Source: Pseudomonas sp. RIT-PI-r
GTDB lineage: Bacteria; Pseudomonadota; Gammaproteobacteria; Pseudomonadales; Pseudomonadaceae
NCBI RefSeq assembly: GCF_001297015.1
Contig: NZ_LIGE01000020.1
Coordinates: 1-64,000, forward strand
Length of the DNA: 64,000 nucleotides
Direction: 5' to 3'
Numbering within the stretch: position 1 is the first letter of the stretch; each line of letters begins with the position of its first letter. Below, in pieces: positions 27,148-34,487 of this stretch. A program made the translations under genes and the position numbers. The notes beneath the pieces were generated by a model. It worked only from the letters and a program-made list of their open reading frames with translations, was not told the DNA's origin and searched no databases.

Positions 27148-28186
27148 CTTCTGGGGCGTCTTTGATATTCACGGTGGCGGTGACGGACATGCCCGGGCGG
27201 ATCTTGCCGTGTAGCGCGTTATCGGCCTTGAAGGTCAGTTTCACCGGAATCCGTTGCACGACTTTGGTGAAGTTGCCGGTGGCGTTGTCCGGGGGCAGCA
27301 GGCTGAACTGCGCGCCGGACGCGGCGAACAGACTGTCGACCCGCGCTTCGATCGGCGTGTCGCCATACGCATCAAAGGTCAGCTCGGCTTTCTGGCCGGG
27401 TTGCATGTGGCCGATCTGGGTTTCCTTGAAGTTGGCCTGCACCCAGATGTCTTCGTCCGGAACGATCGACAGCAGATAAGCGCCGGCCTGCACCACCTGG
27501 CCGTTACGGGCGGCGCGCTGGCCGACCAGACCGCTGATTGGTGCGTGGATTTCGCTGCGGGTCAGGTTGAGTTCGGCTTGCGCGAGATCGGCGCGGGCGT
27601 TGGCGATCTGCGCGTCGAGGCGTTTGATTTCCGCGTTCAAGGCGTTGACCTGCTGGCGCTGGCCCTGTGCATCGGCCTGCGCCTTGGCCACTTGCGAGCG
27701 AGCAATGTGTGTGTCGGCGGAGAGGGTGGTCACCCGTTCTTCGGAAACATAACCGGGTTTGCGCAGGGTTTCGGCACGCGACAAGTCCATCTGCGAACGC
27801 CCGAGCGTCGCCTGTGTGGTTGCCACTTGCGCGTCGCTGGCGGCGATCAGGCTCGATTGCTGGGTCAGTTTGCTTTGCGCTTGCAGGCGTTCGGCTTCGC
27901 GGGTGGCGAGGGCGGCGTTGGCACGATCAATAGCGAGGCGGAAATCATTCGGTTCGAGGCGCACCAGCAACTGGCCTTTTTCGACGTGCTGATTGTCCTG
28001 CACCAGCACTTCATCGATGCGCGCGCTCAGTTGGCTCGACACACGGGTGATTTCGCCCTGGACATAGGCGTTGTCGGTGCTTTCATAAAAGCGTCCCTTG
28101 AAAAACCAATGGGCGAAGAAGCCCCCGGCAATCAGCAGGACGAGCAGCAGGAAAATCAACAGGCGACGCTTGAGTTGAGCAGGCAT
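27137..28186 (-). CDS. emrA: EmrA/HlyD-type membrane fusion protein
   Basis: The 349-residue periplasmic adaptor has one N-terminal membrane segment (RRLLIFLLLVLLIAGGFFAHW, about 7-27). It is followed by a lipoyl/barrel-sandwich part (STDNAYVQGEITRVSSQLSARIDEVLVQDNQHVEKGQLLV), a long coiled-coil hairpin (about 75-200) and a beta-barrel domain (GLVGQRAARNGQVVQAGAYLLSIVPDEDIWVQANFKE). It links the EmrB-like pump to an outer-membrane channel. I use ATG 28186; a TTG two codons upstream is possible. Neither has a strong ribosome-binding sequence. Confidence 0.9.
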   Translation of the reverse strand: MPAQLKRRLLIFLLLVLLIAGGFFAHWFFKGRFYESTDNAYVQGEITRVSSQLSARIDEVLVQDNQHVEKGQLLVRLEPNDFRLAIDRANAALATREAERLQAQSKLTQQSSLIAASDAQVATTQATLGRSQMDLSRAETLRKPGYVSEERVTTLSADTHIARSQVAKAQADAQGQRQQVNALNAEIKRLDAQIANARADLAQAELNLTRSEIHAPISGLVGQRAARNGQVVQAGAYLLSIVPDEDIWVQANFKETQIGHMQPGQKAELTFDAYGDTPIEARVDSLFAASGAQFSLLPPDNATGNFTKVVQRIPVKLTFKADNALHGKIRPGMSVTATVNIKDAPEDGR

Positions 28187-28414
28187 GGGCAAACTGTAGT
28201 CGAGGAATTGTAAGGAAAGTTATCAGCCGGCGAATCTGGCATACAGCCGATAAACGGTAAATGCCATCTGCTGATATTCCGCCATTCATCACGGCTTACG
28301 GGCCTTACAGACGCAAACTTGGCTTAAATGCCCTGCCCGCTGGAGCGGGGCGGGTGTCGCCTGTTACCATTCGCCGCTTGATTGTTTTGCTTTTCATTCT
28401 TTTCGAGACATGCC

Positions 28415-29896
28415 ATGACCACCGTCCGCACTCGCATCGCGCCATCGCCTACCGGGGACCCCCACGTAGGTACCGCTTACATCGCATTGTTCAACTACTG
28501 CTTTGCCAAGCAGCACGGCGGTGAGTTCATCCTGCGGATCGAAGACACCGACCAGTTGCGTTCGACCCGCGAGTCCGAACAGCAGATCTTCGACGCCCTG
28601 CGCTGGCTGGGTATCGACTGGAGCGAAGGCCCGGACGTTGGCGGCCCGCACGGTCCTTACCGGCAGAGCGAGCGCGGCGACATCTACCAGAAGTACTGCC
28701 AGCAACTGGTCGACATGGGCCACGCGTTCCCCTGCTTCTGCACCGCTGAAGAGCTCGATCAGATGCGCGCCGAGCAAATGGCCCGCGGCGAAACTCCACG
28801 CTACGACGGCCGCGCGCTGCTGCTGTCGAAAGAGGAAGTCGCGGCTCGTCTGGCTGCCGGCGAACCCCACGTGATCCGCATGAAAGTCCCGAGCGAAGGC
28901 GTTTGCGTGGTGCCGGACATGCTCCGTGGCGACGTCGAGATCCCGTGGGATCGCATGGACATGCAAGTGTTGATGAAGACCGACGGCCTGCCGACGTACT
29001 TCCTCGCCAACGTCGTCGACGATCACCTGATGGGCATCACCCACGTCCTGCGTGGTGAAGAGTGGCTGCCATCGGCGCCGAAACTGATTCTGCTCTACGA
29101 ATATTTCGGCTGGGAGCAACCAGAGCTGTGCTACATGCCGCTGCTGCGTAACCCGGACAAGAGCAAGCTGTCCAAGCGCAAGAACCCGACGTCGGTGACG
29201 TTCTACGAGCGCATGGGTTTCATGCCTGAGGCGATGCTCAATTACCTCGGCCGCATGGGCTGGTCGATGCCGGACGAGCGCGAGAAGTTCTCGCTGCAGG
29301 AAATGGTCGACAACTTCGACCTCAAGCGTGTGTCCCTTGGCGGGCCGATCTTCGACATCGAGAAGCTGTCGTGGCTCAACGGCCAATGGCTGCGTGATCT
29401 GCCGGTGGAAGAATTCGCCAGCCGCTTGCAGACCTGGGCGTTGAACCCGCAATACATGATGAAGATCGCGCCGCTGGTTCAGGGTCGCGTTGAAACCTTC
29501 AGCCAGGTTGCACCGCTGGGCGGGTTCTTCTTCGCCGGTGGTGTTAACCCGGATGCCAAGCTGTTCGAATCGAAAAAGCTTTCCGGTGATCAGGTTCGGC
29601 AGTTGATGCAGTTGATCCTGTGGAAGCTGGAAAGCCTGCGTCAGTGGGAGAAGGACAACATCACCGCAACGATTCAGGCCGTGGTCGAATCCCTTGAGTT
29701 GAAGTTGCGCGATGCGATGCCGCTGATGTTTGCTGCGATCACCGGGCAGGCGAGTTCGGTATCGGTGCTCGATGCCATGGAAATCATTGGCCCGGATCTG
29801 ACCCGATTCCGTCTGCGTCAGGCGATCGACCTGCTGGGCGGCGTGTCGAAGAAAGAAAACAAAGAGTGGGAAAAGCTGCTGGGCGCTATCGCCTGA
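28415..29896 (+). CDS. gltX: Glutamyl-tRNA synthetase
   Basis: The 493-residue enzyme charges tRNA-Glu. The class I HIGH motif appears as HVGT in [14 protein letters not shown] (about 8-21) and KMSKS as KLSKRKN (about 249-255). A Cys pair with His in the insertion (FPCFCTAEE, about 105-113) belongs to the zinc-binding part found in many proteobacterial enzymes. The anticodon-binding helical domain fills the C-terminal third. Two tRNA-Glu genes follow about 400 bases downstream. Confidence 0.98.
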   Translation: MTTVRTRIAPSPTGDPHVGTAYIALFNYCFAKQHGGEFILRIEDTDQLRSTRESEQQIFDALRWLGIDWSEGPDVGGPHGPYRQSERGDIYQKYCQQLVDMGHAFPCFCTAEELDQMRAEQMARGETPRYDGRALLLSKEEVAARLAAGEPHVIRMKVPSEGVCVVPDMLRGDVEIPWDRMDMQVLMKTDGLPTYFLANVVDDHLMGITHVLRGEEWLPSAPKLILLYEYFGWEQPELCYMPLLRNPDKSKLSKRKNPTSVTFYERMGFMPEAMLNYLGRMGWSMPDEREKFSLQEMVDNFDLKRVSLGGPIFDIEKLSWLNGQWLRDLPVEEFASRLQTWALNPQYMMKIAPLVQGRVETFSQVAPLGGFFFAGGVNPDAKLFESKKLSGDQVRQLMQLILWKLESLRQWEKDNITATIQAVVESLELKLRDAMPLMFAAITGQASSVSVLDAMEIIGPDLTRFRLRQAIDLLGGVSKKENKEWEKLLGAIA

Positions 29897-29909
29897 TAGC
29901 TTAACCCCC

Positions 29910-29997
29910 CTGTAGGAGCTGCCGAAGGCAGCGATCTTTTGATTTTGGCTTTTAAAAACCAGATCAAAAGATCGCAGCCTGCGGCCGCTCCTACAGG
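29910..29997. repeat. REPIN-like inverted repeat, family GATCGCAGCCTTCGGC
   Basis: TGTAGGAGCTGCCGAAGGCA at the left is mirrored by the inverted copy ending CCGCTCCTACAGG, with GATCTTTTGATT and ATCAAAAGATC inside. Sits between gltX and the tRNA promoter. Confidence 0.88.
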
Positions 29998-30090
29998 GGC
30001 ATGCTTTATCCCAAGTCCCGGATTTTCGGGAGGAGGGCGGTAAGTGATTGTTATGCCGACGAAAAACTTTGAAAAATTTCAAAAATAAGT

Positions 30091-30119
30091 TTGACAGGCT
30101 TTCGATACGCCCTTAAGAT
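30091..30119 (+). promoter_or_regulatory. Strong promoter of the Ala/Glu tRNA operon
   Basis: TTGACA (30091-30096) and TAAGAT (30114-30119) are 17 bases apart. A G/C-rich discriminator (CGCCCCG) follows, the kind linked to stringent control of stable RNA genes. Confidence 0.85.
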
Positions 30120-30152
30120 TCGCCCCGTCCTCAGCGATGACATCAACGATGA

Positions 30153-30228
30153 GGGGCTATAGCTCAGCTGGGAGAGCGCCTGCATGGCATGCAGGAGGTC
30201 AACGGTTCGATCCCGTTTAGCTCCACCA
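30153..30228 (+). tRNA. tRNA-Ala (GGC), copy 1
   Basis: 76 bases with encoded CCA. Acceptor GGGGCTA/TAGCTCC, anticodon stem CCTGC/GCAGG with loop ATGGCAT giving GGC. First of four tRNA genes in one transcript. Confidence 0.97.
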
Positions 30229-30307
30229 ATTTACACTTCGAAGCCTGGCCACACCGGCTCCGAAGCGATCAACACTCAGCGTTGATCTGTTGTATAGAAG
30301 GGTTTGC

Positions 30308-30383
30308 GTCCCCTTCGTCTAGTGGCCTAGGACACCGCCCTTTCACGGCGGTAACAGGGGTTCGAGTCCCCTAGGGGACGCCA
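30308..30383 (+). tRNA. tRNA-Glu (TTC), copy 1
   Basis: 76 bases, GTCCCCT acceptor paired with AGGGGAC, anticodon loop CTTTCAC giving TTC, CCA encoded. Confidence 0.97.
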
Positions 30384-30436
30384 GTTTTACAGAAGTGATG
30401 TTGCAAGATGTCACTCCGCCGCGAGGCGAAAAATCC

Positions 30437-30512
30437 GGGGCTTTAGCTCAGCTGGGAGAGCGCCTGCATGGCATGCAGGAGGTCAGCGGTTCGATCCCGC
30501 TAAGCTCCACCA
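30437..30512 (+). tRNA. tRNA-Ala (GGC), copy 2
   Basis: Near copy of the gene at 30153-30228, with small compensating changes in the acceptor and T stems (GGGGCTT/AAGCTCC; AGCGG/CCGCT). Anticodon GGC. Confidence 0.97.
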
Positions 30513-30592
30513 ATTTTACAGGTTCAAGGTCTGGCCACACCGGCCTTGAATCGATCAGCTCTCAGCACTGATCAGTTGTATAGAAGGTTTGT

Positions 30593-30668
30593 GTCCCCTT
30601 CGTCTAGTGGCCTAGGACACCGCCCTTTCACGGCGGTAACAGGGGTTCGAGTCCCCTAGGGGACGCCA
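30593..30668 (+). tRNA. tRNA-Glu (TTC), copy 2
   Basis: Identical by eye to the gene at 30308-30383. The spacer before it is also a near copy of the first spacer (GATCA...GTTGTATAGAAG), so the Ala-Glu unit has been duplicated. Confidence 0.97.
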
Positions 30669-30694
30669 CGATTACCCGCTCTGCGGGATTTTAT

Positions 30695-30726
30695 AAGGGT
30701 CATTCAATTATTGAATGGCCCTTTTG
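30695..30726 (+). terminator. Terminator of the tRNA operon
   Basis: AAGGGTCATTCAAT and ATTGAATGGCCCTT form a stem with one G-T wobble, followed by TTG. It closes the Ala-Glu-Ala-Glu transcript. Confidence 0.85.
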
Positions 30727-30801
30727 TTTGTCTGGCGTTTGGCCAATTCTCCTTTTTCCTTACACTGTGCTTCAGACCAGCGGTCATATCCTTGACTTGC
30801 A

Positions 30802-30826
30802 GAATATTATTATGCGAATAATATTC
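30802..30826. promoter_or_regulatory. Perfect palindromic operator of the tetR-type gene
   Basis: GAATATTATT and AATAATATTC are perfect inverted repeats around ATGCG, located 25 bases before the regulator's ATG. A further half-like GTAATATTC follows at 30832-30840, and a TTGACT -35-like sequence at 30792-30797 lies just upstream. This is the expected layout for autorepression. Confidence 0.75.
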
Positions 30827-30850
30827 TAGTCGTAATATTCGGAGGCAACG

Positions 30851-31390
30851 ATGAACGATAAAAAAGCTCAAACCCGCGAACGCATCCTCAAGGCTGCCAG
30901 CTCCGCACTGATTCAGCGTGGCCCGGCAGACCCTAGCGTGGGCGAAGTGATGGGTGCAGCCGGCCTGACCGTCGGCGGCTTCTATGCGCACTTCGAAAGC
31001 AAGGACGCGATGATGCTGGAAGCGTTCAAGCAATTGCTCGGTCGCCGCCGCGACCTGATTGCTGACATGGACACGCAACTGACCGGTGAAGAACGCCGTG
31101 CTCTGGTCGCTGCGTTCTATCTGTCACGCAAGCATCGTGACTCCAGCGAAGCGGCGTGCCCTATTCCGGCTTCCATTGGCGAACTGGGTCGTTTGCCGGA
31201 CTCGTTCCGGCTTGCGCTGAACGAACACCTGGAATTGATGGTGGCGCAGTTGGCGTCCAGCCCTGAGGACACCGATAAAGCGCTGGCCGACATGGCCTTG
31301 ATGGTGGGTGGTCTGGCACTCGCAAGAGCGCTGGGTCCGGGAGATTTATCCGATCGATTGCTGCGCGCTGCCAAGTCGGCGGTGCGTTGA
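30851..31390 (+). CDS. TetR/AcrR-family transcriptional regulator
   Basis: The 179-residue product has an N-terminal TetR helix-turn-helix (QTRERILKAASSALIQRG, then VGEVMGAAGLTVGGFYAHFESKDAMM at about 35-60) and a variable ligand-binding domain. It probably represses its own gene and the hydrolase gene 30 bases downstream through the palindrome at 30802-30826. A GGAGGCA ribosome-binding sequence precedes the ATG. Ligand unknown. Confidence 0.92.
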   Translation: MNDKKAQTRERILKAASSALIQRGPADPSVGEVMGAAGLTVGGFYAHFESKDAMMLEAFKQLLGRRRDLIADMDTQLTGEERRALVAAFYLSRKHRDSSEAACPIPASIGELGRLPDSFRLALNEHLELMVAQLASSPEDTDKALADMALMVGGLALARALGPGDLSDRLLRAAKSAVR

Positions 31391-31420
31391 CCTGAAGGCA
31401 ACACGCCTGAGGAGAGAGCG

Positions 31421-32254
31421 ATGAACACGTTGAAGTGGGTTCGTGGCGTTAATGGCACCTTGGGCTGGATTGCACCGAAACGGGTGGCGAGCAAAATGCG
31501 TCTGGCGTTCATGACGCCGCGCGCGCTGCCACTGCGCGAATGGGAGCTGCCGATGCTGGCCAATGCCGAGCGGATTACGTTGCGCTTCGGTCTGTCGGCA
31601 CTGCGCTGGGGTCAAGGTCCGACCGTGCTGCTGATGCATGGTTGGGAAGGGCGGCCCACTCAATTCGCCTCGTTGATCACCGCGCTGGTCGATGCCGGTT
31701 ACACCGTTGTCGCGCTTGATGGCCCGGCCCACGGTCGTTCGCCGGGGCGTGAGGCCAATGTGGTGTTGTTCGCTCGGGCGATGCTCGAAGCGGCGGCGGA
31801 GTTACCGCCGCTGCAAGCAGTCATCGGCCACTCCATGGGCGGCGCCAGCGCGATGCTCGCCGTGCAATTGGGCTTGCGCACCGAAACCCTCGTCAGCATC
31901 GCTGCTCCAGCGCGAATTCTTGGTGTGCTGCGTGGTTTTGCCCGATACGTCGGTATGCCGCCGCGAGCCCGCTCCGCGTTCATTCGTCAAGTCGAGCAGG
32001 ATGTCGGCATGCGCGCTGCCACGCTGGACGTCGCGCACTATCAACTGGATATGCCCGGCCTGATCGTGCACGCCGAGGACGACAACTTCGTCTCGGTCAA
32101 AGAGTCGCAATTGATCCACGAATCCTGGTTCGACAGTCGCTTGCTGCGCCTCGAGGGCGGTGGTCATCAGCGCGTATTGGCCGACCCTCGGGTGATTGAT
32201 GGGGTGTTATCACTGCTGGCCGGTCGCAGCCTTCAGACGCGCCAATCGGCGTGA
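31421..32254 (+). CDS. Alpha/beta hydrolase
   Basis: The 277-residue product is an alpha/beta-fold hydrolase. The oxyanion region is LLMHGWEGRPTQF (about 70-82). The nucleophile elbow GHSMGG puts Ser near 134. The acid is in IVHAEDDNFV (about 214-223) and the His in GGGHQRVL (about 246-253). No signal peptide. It follows the TetR gene in the same direction by 30 bases and is likely controlled by it. Substrate unknown. Confidence 0.88.
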   Translation: MNTLKWVRGVNGTLGWIAPKRVASKMRLAFMTPRALPLREWELPMLANAERITLRFGLSALRWGQGPTVLLMHGWEGRPTQFASLITALVDAGYTVVALDGPAHGRSPGREANVVLFARAMLEAAAELPPLQAVIGHSMGGASAMLAVQLGLRTETLVSIAAPARILGVLRGFARYVGMPPRARSAFIRQVEQDVGMRAATLDVAHYQLDMPGLIVHAEDDNFVSVKESQLIHESWFDSRLLRLEGGGHQRVLADPRVIDGVLSLLAGRSLQTRQSA

Positions 32255-32299
32255 GCTCCGTTACACTGCCCCGGTTGAATAACTGACCGGGAGTGGGGC

Positions 32300-32749
32300 A
32301 TGGGCTGGGATCGGGCAACGCCGTTCACCATTGATCTGCAAGTAGGCGCCGAGGACATCGACGGGCTCGGCCACGCGAACAACGCGGTGTACGTGACTTG
32401 GCTCGAGCGTTGCGCCTGGCGCCATTCGCAGCGTCTGGGCCTGGATCTGGTCGAATATCGGCGGCTGGATCGGGCGATGGCCGTGGTTCGTCACGAGATC
32501 GATTATCTGGCCGCCGCCTATGAAGGCGATGAGTTGCAATTGGCGACCTGGATCGTCGATTGGGATCAGCGCCTGAAGATGACCCGGCATTTCCAGCTCA
32601 AGCGCCCGAGCGACAACACCACGCTGTTGCGCGCGCAAACCACTTTCGTCTGTATCGAGCTGTCCACCGGCAAGCCGAAGCGCATGCCGGCAGAGTTCAT
32701 CGAAGGTTATGGCCCGGCTATCCTGCTCTCAGAGTCTGCGCAAATCTAA
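32300..32749 (+). CDS. Acyl-CoA thioesterase, YbgC-like hotdog fold
   Basis: The 149-residue product has the 4HBT hotdog fold. The catalytic segment reads DIDGLGHANNAVYVTWLE (about 19-36), where the Asp-x-x-Gly-His-x-N-N pattern is that of YbgC/FadM-type thioesterases. It hydrolyses acyl-CoA esters; chain preference is not visible. Start ATG 32300 follows GGGAGTGGGGC. It ends at a REPIN. Confidence 0.88.
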   Translation: MGWDRATPFTIDLQVGAEDIDGLGHANNAVYVTWLERCAWRHSQRLGLDLVEYRRLDRAMAVVRHEIDYLAAAYEGDELQLATWIVDWDQRLKMTRHFQLKRPSDNTTLLRAQTTFVCIELSTGKPKRMPAEFIEGYGPAILLSESAQI

Positions 32750-32838
32750 TGTAGGAGTGAGCCTGCTCGCGATAGCGGTGTGTCAGTCGAAACATATGTG
32801 ACTGATACACCGCTATCGCGAGCAGGCTCACTCCTACA
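32750..32838. repeat. REPIN-like inverted repeat, family GAGTGAGCCTGCTCGCGATAGC
   Basis: GTAGGAGTGAGCCTGCTCGC with its inverted copy 50 bases on, between the thioesterase gene and dusC. Confidence 0.9.
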
Positions 32839-32915
32839 AGGAATATGTGTTGTTCTGCGGATTTGTGCGATATCCAGTAAACTGCCGCACGTTTTTCTTC
32901 AAGTAGTGTTTTCCC

Positions 32916-33875
32916 ATGCAAATTGCTCTGGCGCCCATGGAGGGGTTGGTCGACGACATCCTCCGCGACGTGCTGACCCGCGTTGGTGGCATCGACTGGT
33001 GCGTGACCGAATTCATTCGGGTCAACGACCAGTTGCTCACTCCAGCGTACTTCCACAAGTTCGGCCCGGAGCTGCTCAACGGCGCCCGCACCGCATCCGG
33101 TGTGCCATTGCGTGTGCAGTTACTCGGTTCCGATCCGGTGTGCCTGGCGGAGAACGCTGCGCTGGCCTGCGAACTCGGCTCCGAAGTGATCGACCTCAAC
33201 TTCGGCTGCCCGGCCAAGACCGTCAACAAGTCCCGAGGCGGCGCCGTACTGCTGAAAGAGCCGGAACTGCTCAACCAGATCGTCGAGCACGTGCGCCGCG
33301 CCGTACCTGCGCACATCCCCGTGACGGCGAAGATGCGCCTCGGTTTCGACAGCCCGGACGGTTCGCTGGTCTGCGCTACGGCGTTGGCTGAAGGTGGCGC
33401 CGAGCACATTGTGGTTCACGCCCGAACCAAGATGGACGGCTACAAGCCGCCGGCGCATTGGGAATGGATTCCGCGTGTACAGGACGTGGTCAAGGTCCCG
33501 GTGTTCGCCAACGGCGATATCTGGAGCGTCGAAGACTGGCGCCGTTGCCGCGAAATCAGCGGCGTGGAAGACATCATGCTCGGTCGCGGACTGGTTTCGC
33601 GCCCCGATCTGGCCAAACAGATCGCTGCTGCGCGCGCGGGTGAAGACGTCGTCGAAATGACCTGGGCCGAGCTGATGCCGTTGATTCAGGACTTCTGGCT
33701 GCAAGCCAAAGCGCAGATGACCGCACGCCAATCGCCGGGCCGTTTGAAGCAATGGCTGGCGATGCTGACGCGCAATTATCCTGAGGCTACGGAGCTGTTT
33801 ACCGTGCTGCGGCGCGAGACCGAGCCGGATCATGTTTCGCGTTTGCTCGGTCTGCCAGTCGCCGAAGCGGCCTGA
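32916..33875 (+). CDS. dusC: tRNA-dihydrouridine(16) synthase DusC
   Basis: The 319-residue FMN enzyme reduces uridine in the D-loop of tRNA. It begins [11 protein letters not shown], has the FMN-binding barrel with the catalytic Cys in [20 protein letters not shown] (about 93-112), then [10 protein letters not shown] and IVVHARTK. The family's DusC branch is recognised by the [22 protein letters not shown] segment and length; U16 specificity follows from that assignment. Confidence 0.9.
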   Translation: MQIALAPMEGLVDDILRDVLTRVGGIDWCVTEFIRVNDQLLTPAYFHKFGPELLNGARTASGVPLRVQLLGSDPVCLAENAALACELGSEVIDLNFGCPAKTVNKSRGGAVLLKEPELLNQIVEHVRRAVPAHIPVTAKMRLGFDSPDGSLVCATALAEGGAEHIVVHARTKMDGYKPPAHWEWIPRVQDVVKVPVFANGDIWSVEDWRRCREISGVEDIMLGRGLVSRPDLAKQIAAARAGEDVVEMTWAELMPLIQDFWLQAKAQMTARQSPGRLKQWLAMLTRNYPEATELFTVLRRETEPDHVSRLLGLPVAEAA

Positions 33876-33895
33876 AAAAAATCTGCAAATAATCT

Positions 33896-33921
33896 CTTGA
33901 AATCATTTCAGCGGTCCCTAT
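33896..33921 (+). promoter_or_regulatory. Sigma-32-like heat-shock promoter of ibpA
   Basis: CTTGAAA (33896-33902) and CCCTAT (33916-33921) lie 13 bases apart, close to the sigma-32 consensus CTTGAAA-N(11-16)-CCCCATNT. It stands in front of the small heat-shock gene. Confidence 0.75.
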
Positions 33922-33927
33922 TTAAGG

Positions 33928-33997
33928 GTTACGCGATGCCGAATACGGGTCGCGGAGACAAGAAAACTTGCTGATTTTTTTTCAGGAGATTTGCACC
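33928..33997 (+). ncRNA. ROSE-type RNA thermometer in the ibpA leader
   Basis: Two hairpins can be drawn. The first, at 33932-33954, pairs CGCGA/TCGCG and CCG/CGG around AATA. The second pairs CTTGCTGA (33967-33974) with TCAGGAG (33982-33988) across an all-T loop, leaving one G bulged. That bulged G opposite the Shine-Dalgarno, and the UUGCU box, are the hallmarks of ROSE elements, which block translation until the temperature rises. Confidence 0.8.
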
Positions 33998-34441
33998 ATG
34001 AGTACCGCATTTTCCCTCGCGCCACTGTTCCGTTCCTCGGTAGGTTTCGACCGTTTCAACGACCTGTTCGAAACCGCCCTGCGCAACGAGCCAGGCAGCA
34101 GCTACCCACCTTACAACGTCGAAAAGCACGGTGATGACCAGTACCGCATTGTCGTCGCCGCCGCCGGTTTCCAGGAAGAAGACCTGGAGCTGCAAGTCGA
34201 GAAAGGTGTGCTGACCATCAGTGGCGGCAAACGTGACGCCAACGAAGGCGTGACCTTCCTGCACCAAGGCATCGCCCAGCGTGCATTCAAGCTGTCTTTC
34301 CGCTTGGCTGATCACATCGAGATCAAGGCGGCGGATCTGAAAAACGGTCTGTTGAGCATCGACCTGTTGCGAGTGATCCCGGAAGAGGCAAAAGCCAAAC
34401 GCATTCCGATCAACGGGGTGGAGAAGCCGGTTCTGCAATAA
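33998..34441 (+). CDS. ibpA: Small heat-shock protein IbpA-type (Hsp20)
   Basis: The 147-residue chaperone binds unfolding proteins and keeps them refoldable. The alpha-crystallin domain spans about 35-125 (YNVEKHGDDQYRIVVAAAGFQEEDLELQVEKGVLTISG, then QGIAQRAFKLSFRLADHIEIKAADLKNGLLSIDL). The N-terminus MSTAFSLAPLFRSSVGFDRF is typical of IbpA. The C-terminal RIPI is the IxI-type motif used for oligomer formation. Control is by sigma-32 promoter and RNA thermometer directly upstream; a terminator follows. Confidence 0.94.
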   Translation: MSTAFSLAPLFRSSVGFDRFNDLFETALRNEPGSSYPPYNVEKHGDDQYRIVVAAAGFQEEDLELQVEKGVLTISGGKRDANEGVTFLHQGIAQRAFKLSFRLADHIEIKAADLKNGLLSIDLLRVIPEEAKAKRIPINGVEKPVLQ

Positions 34442-34453
34442 GACCGAGCAATG

Positions 34454-34480
34454 AAAAGGGCGCCACTGGCGCCCTTTTTT
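34454..34480. terminator. Terminator between ibpA and the GGDEF-EAL gene
   Basis: GGGCGCCA and TGGCGCCC pair around a single C, flanked by AAAA and TTTTTT, so it can serve both converging genes. Confidence 0.9.
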
Positions 34481-34487
34481 GTGCCCG

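Noticed and set aside
28187..28414. A missing gene (MarR-type regulator) between the efflux operon and gltX
   Set aside because: No frame with a start and family features fits in the gap.
28394..30082. Minus-strand open frame opposite gltX (about 562 residues)
   Set aside because: Antisense to a certain gene and runs through a REPIN.
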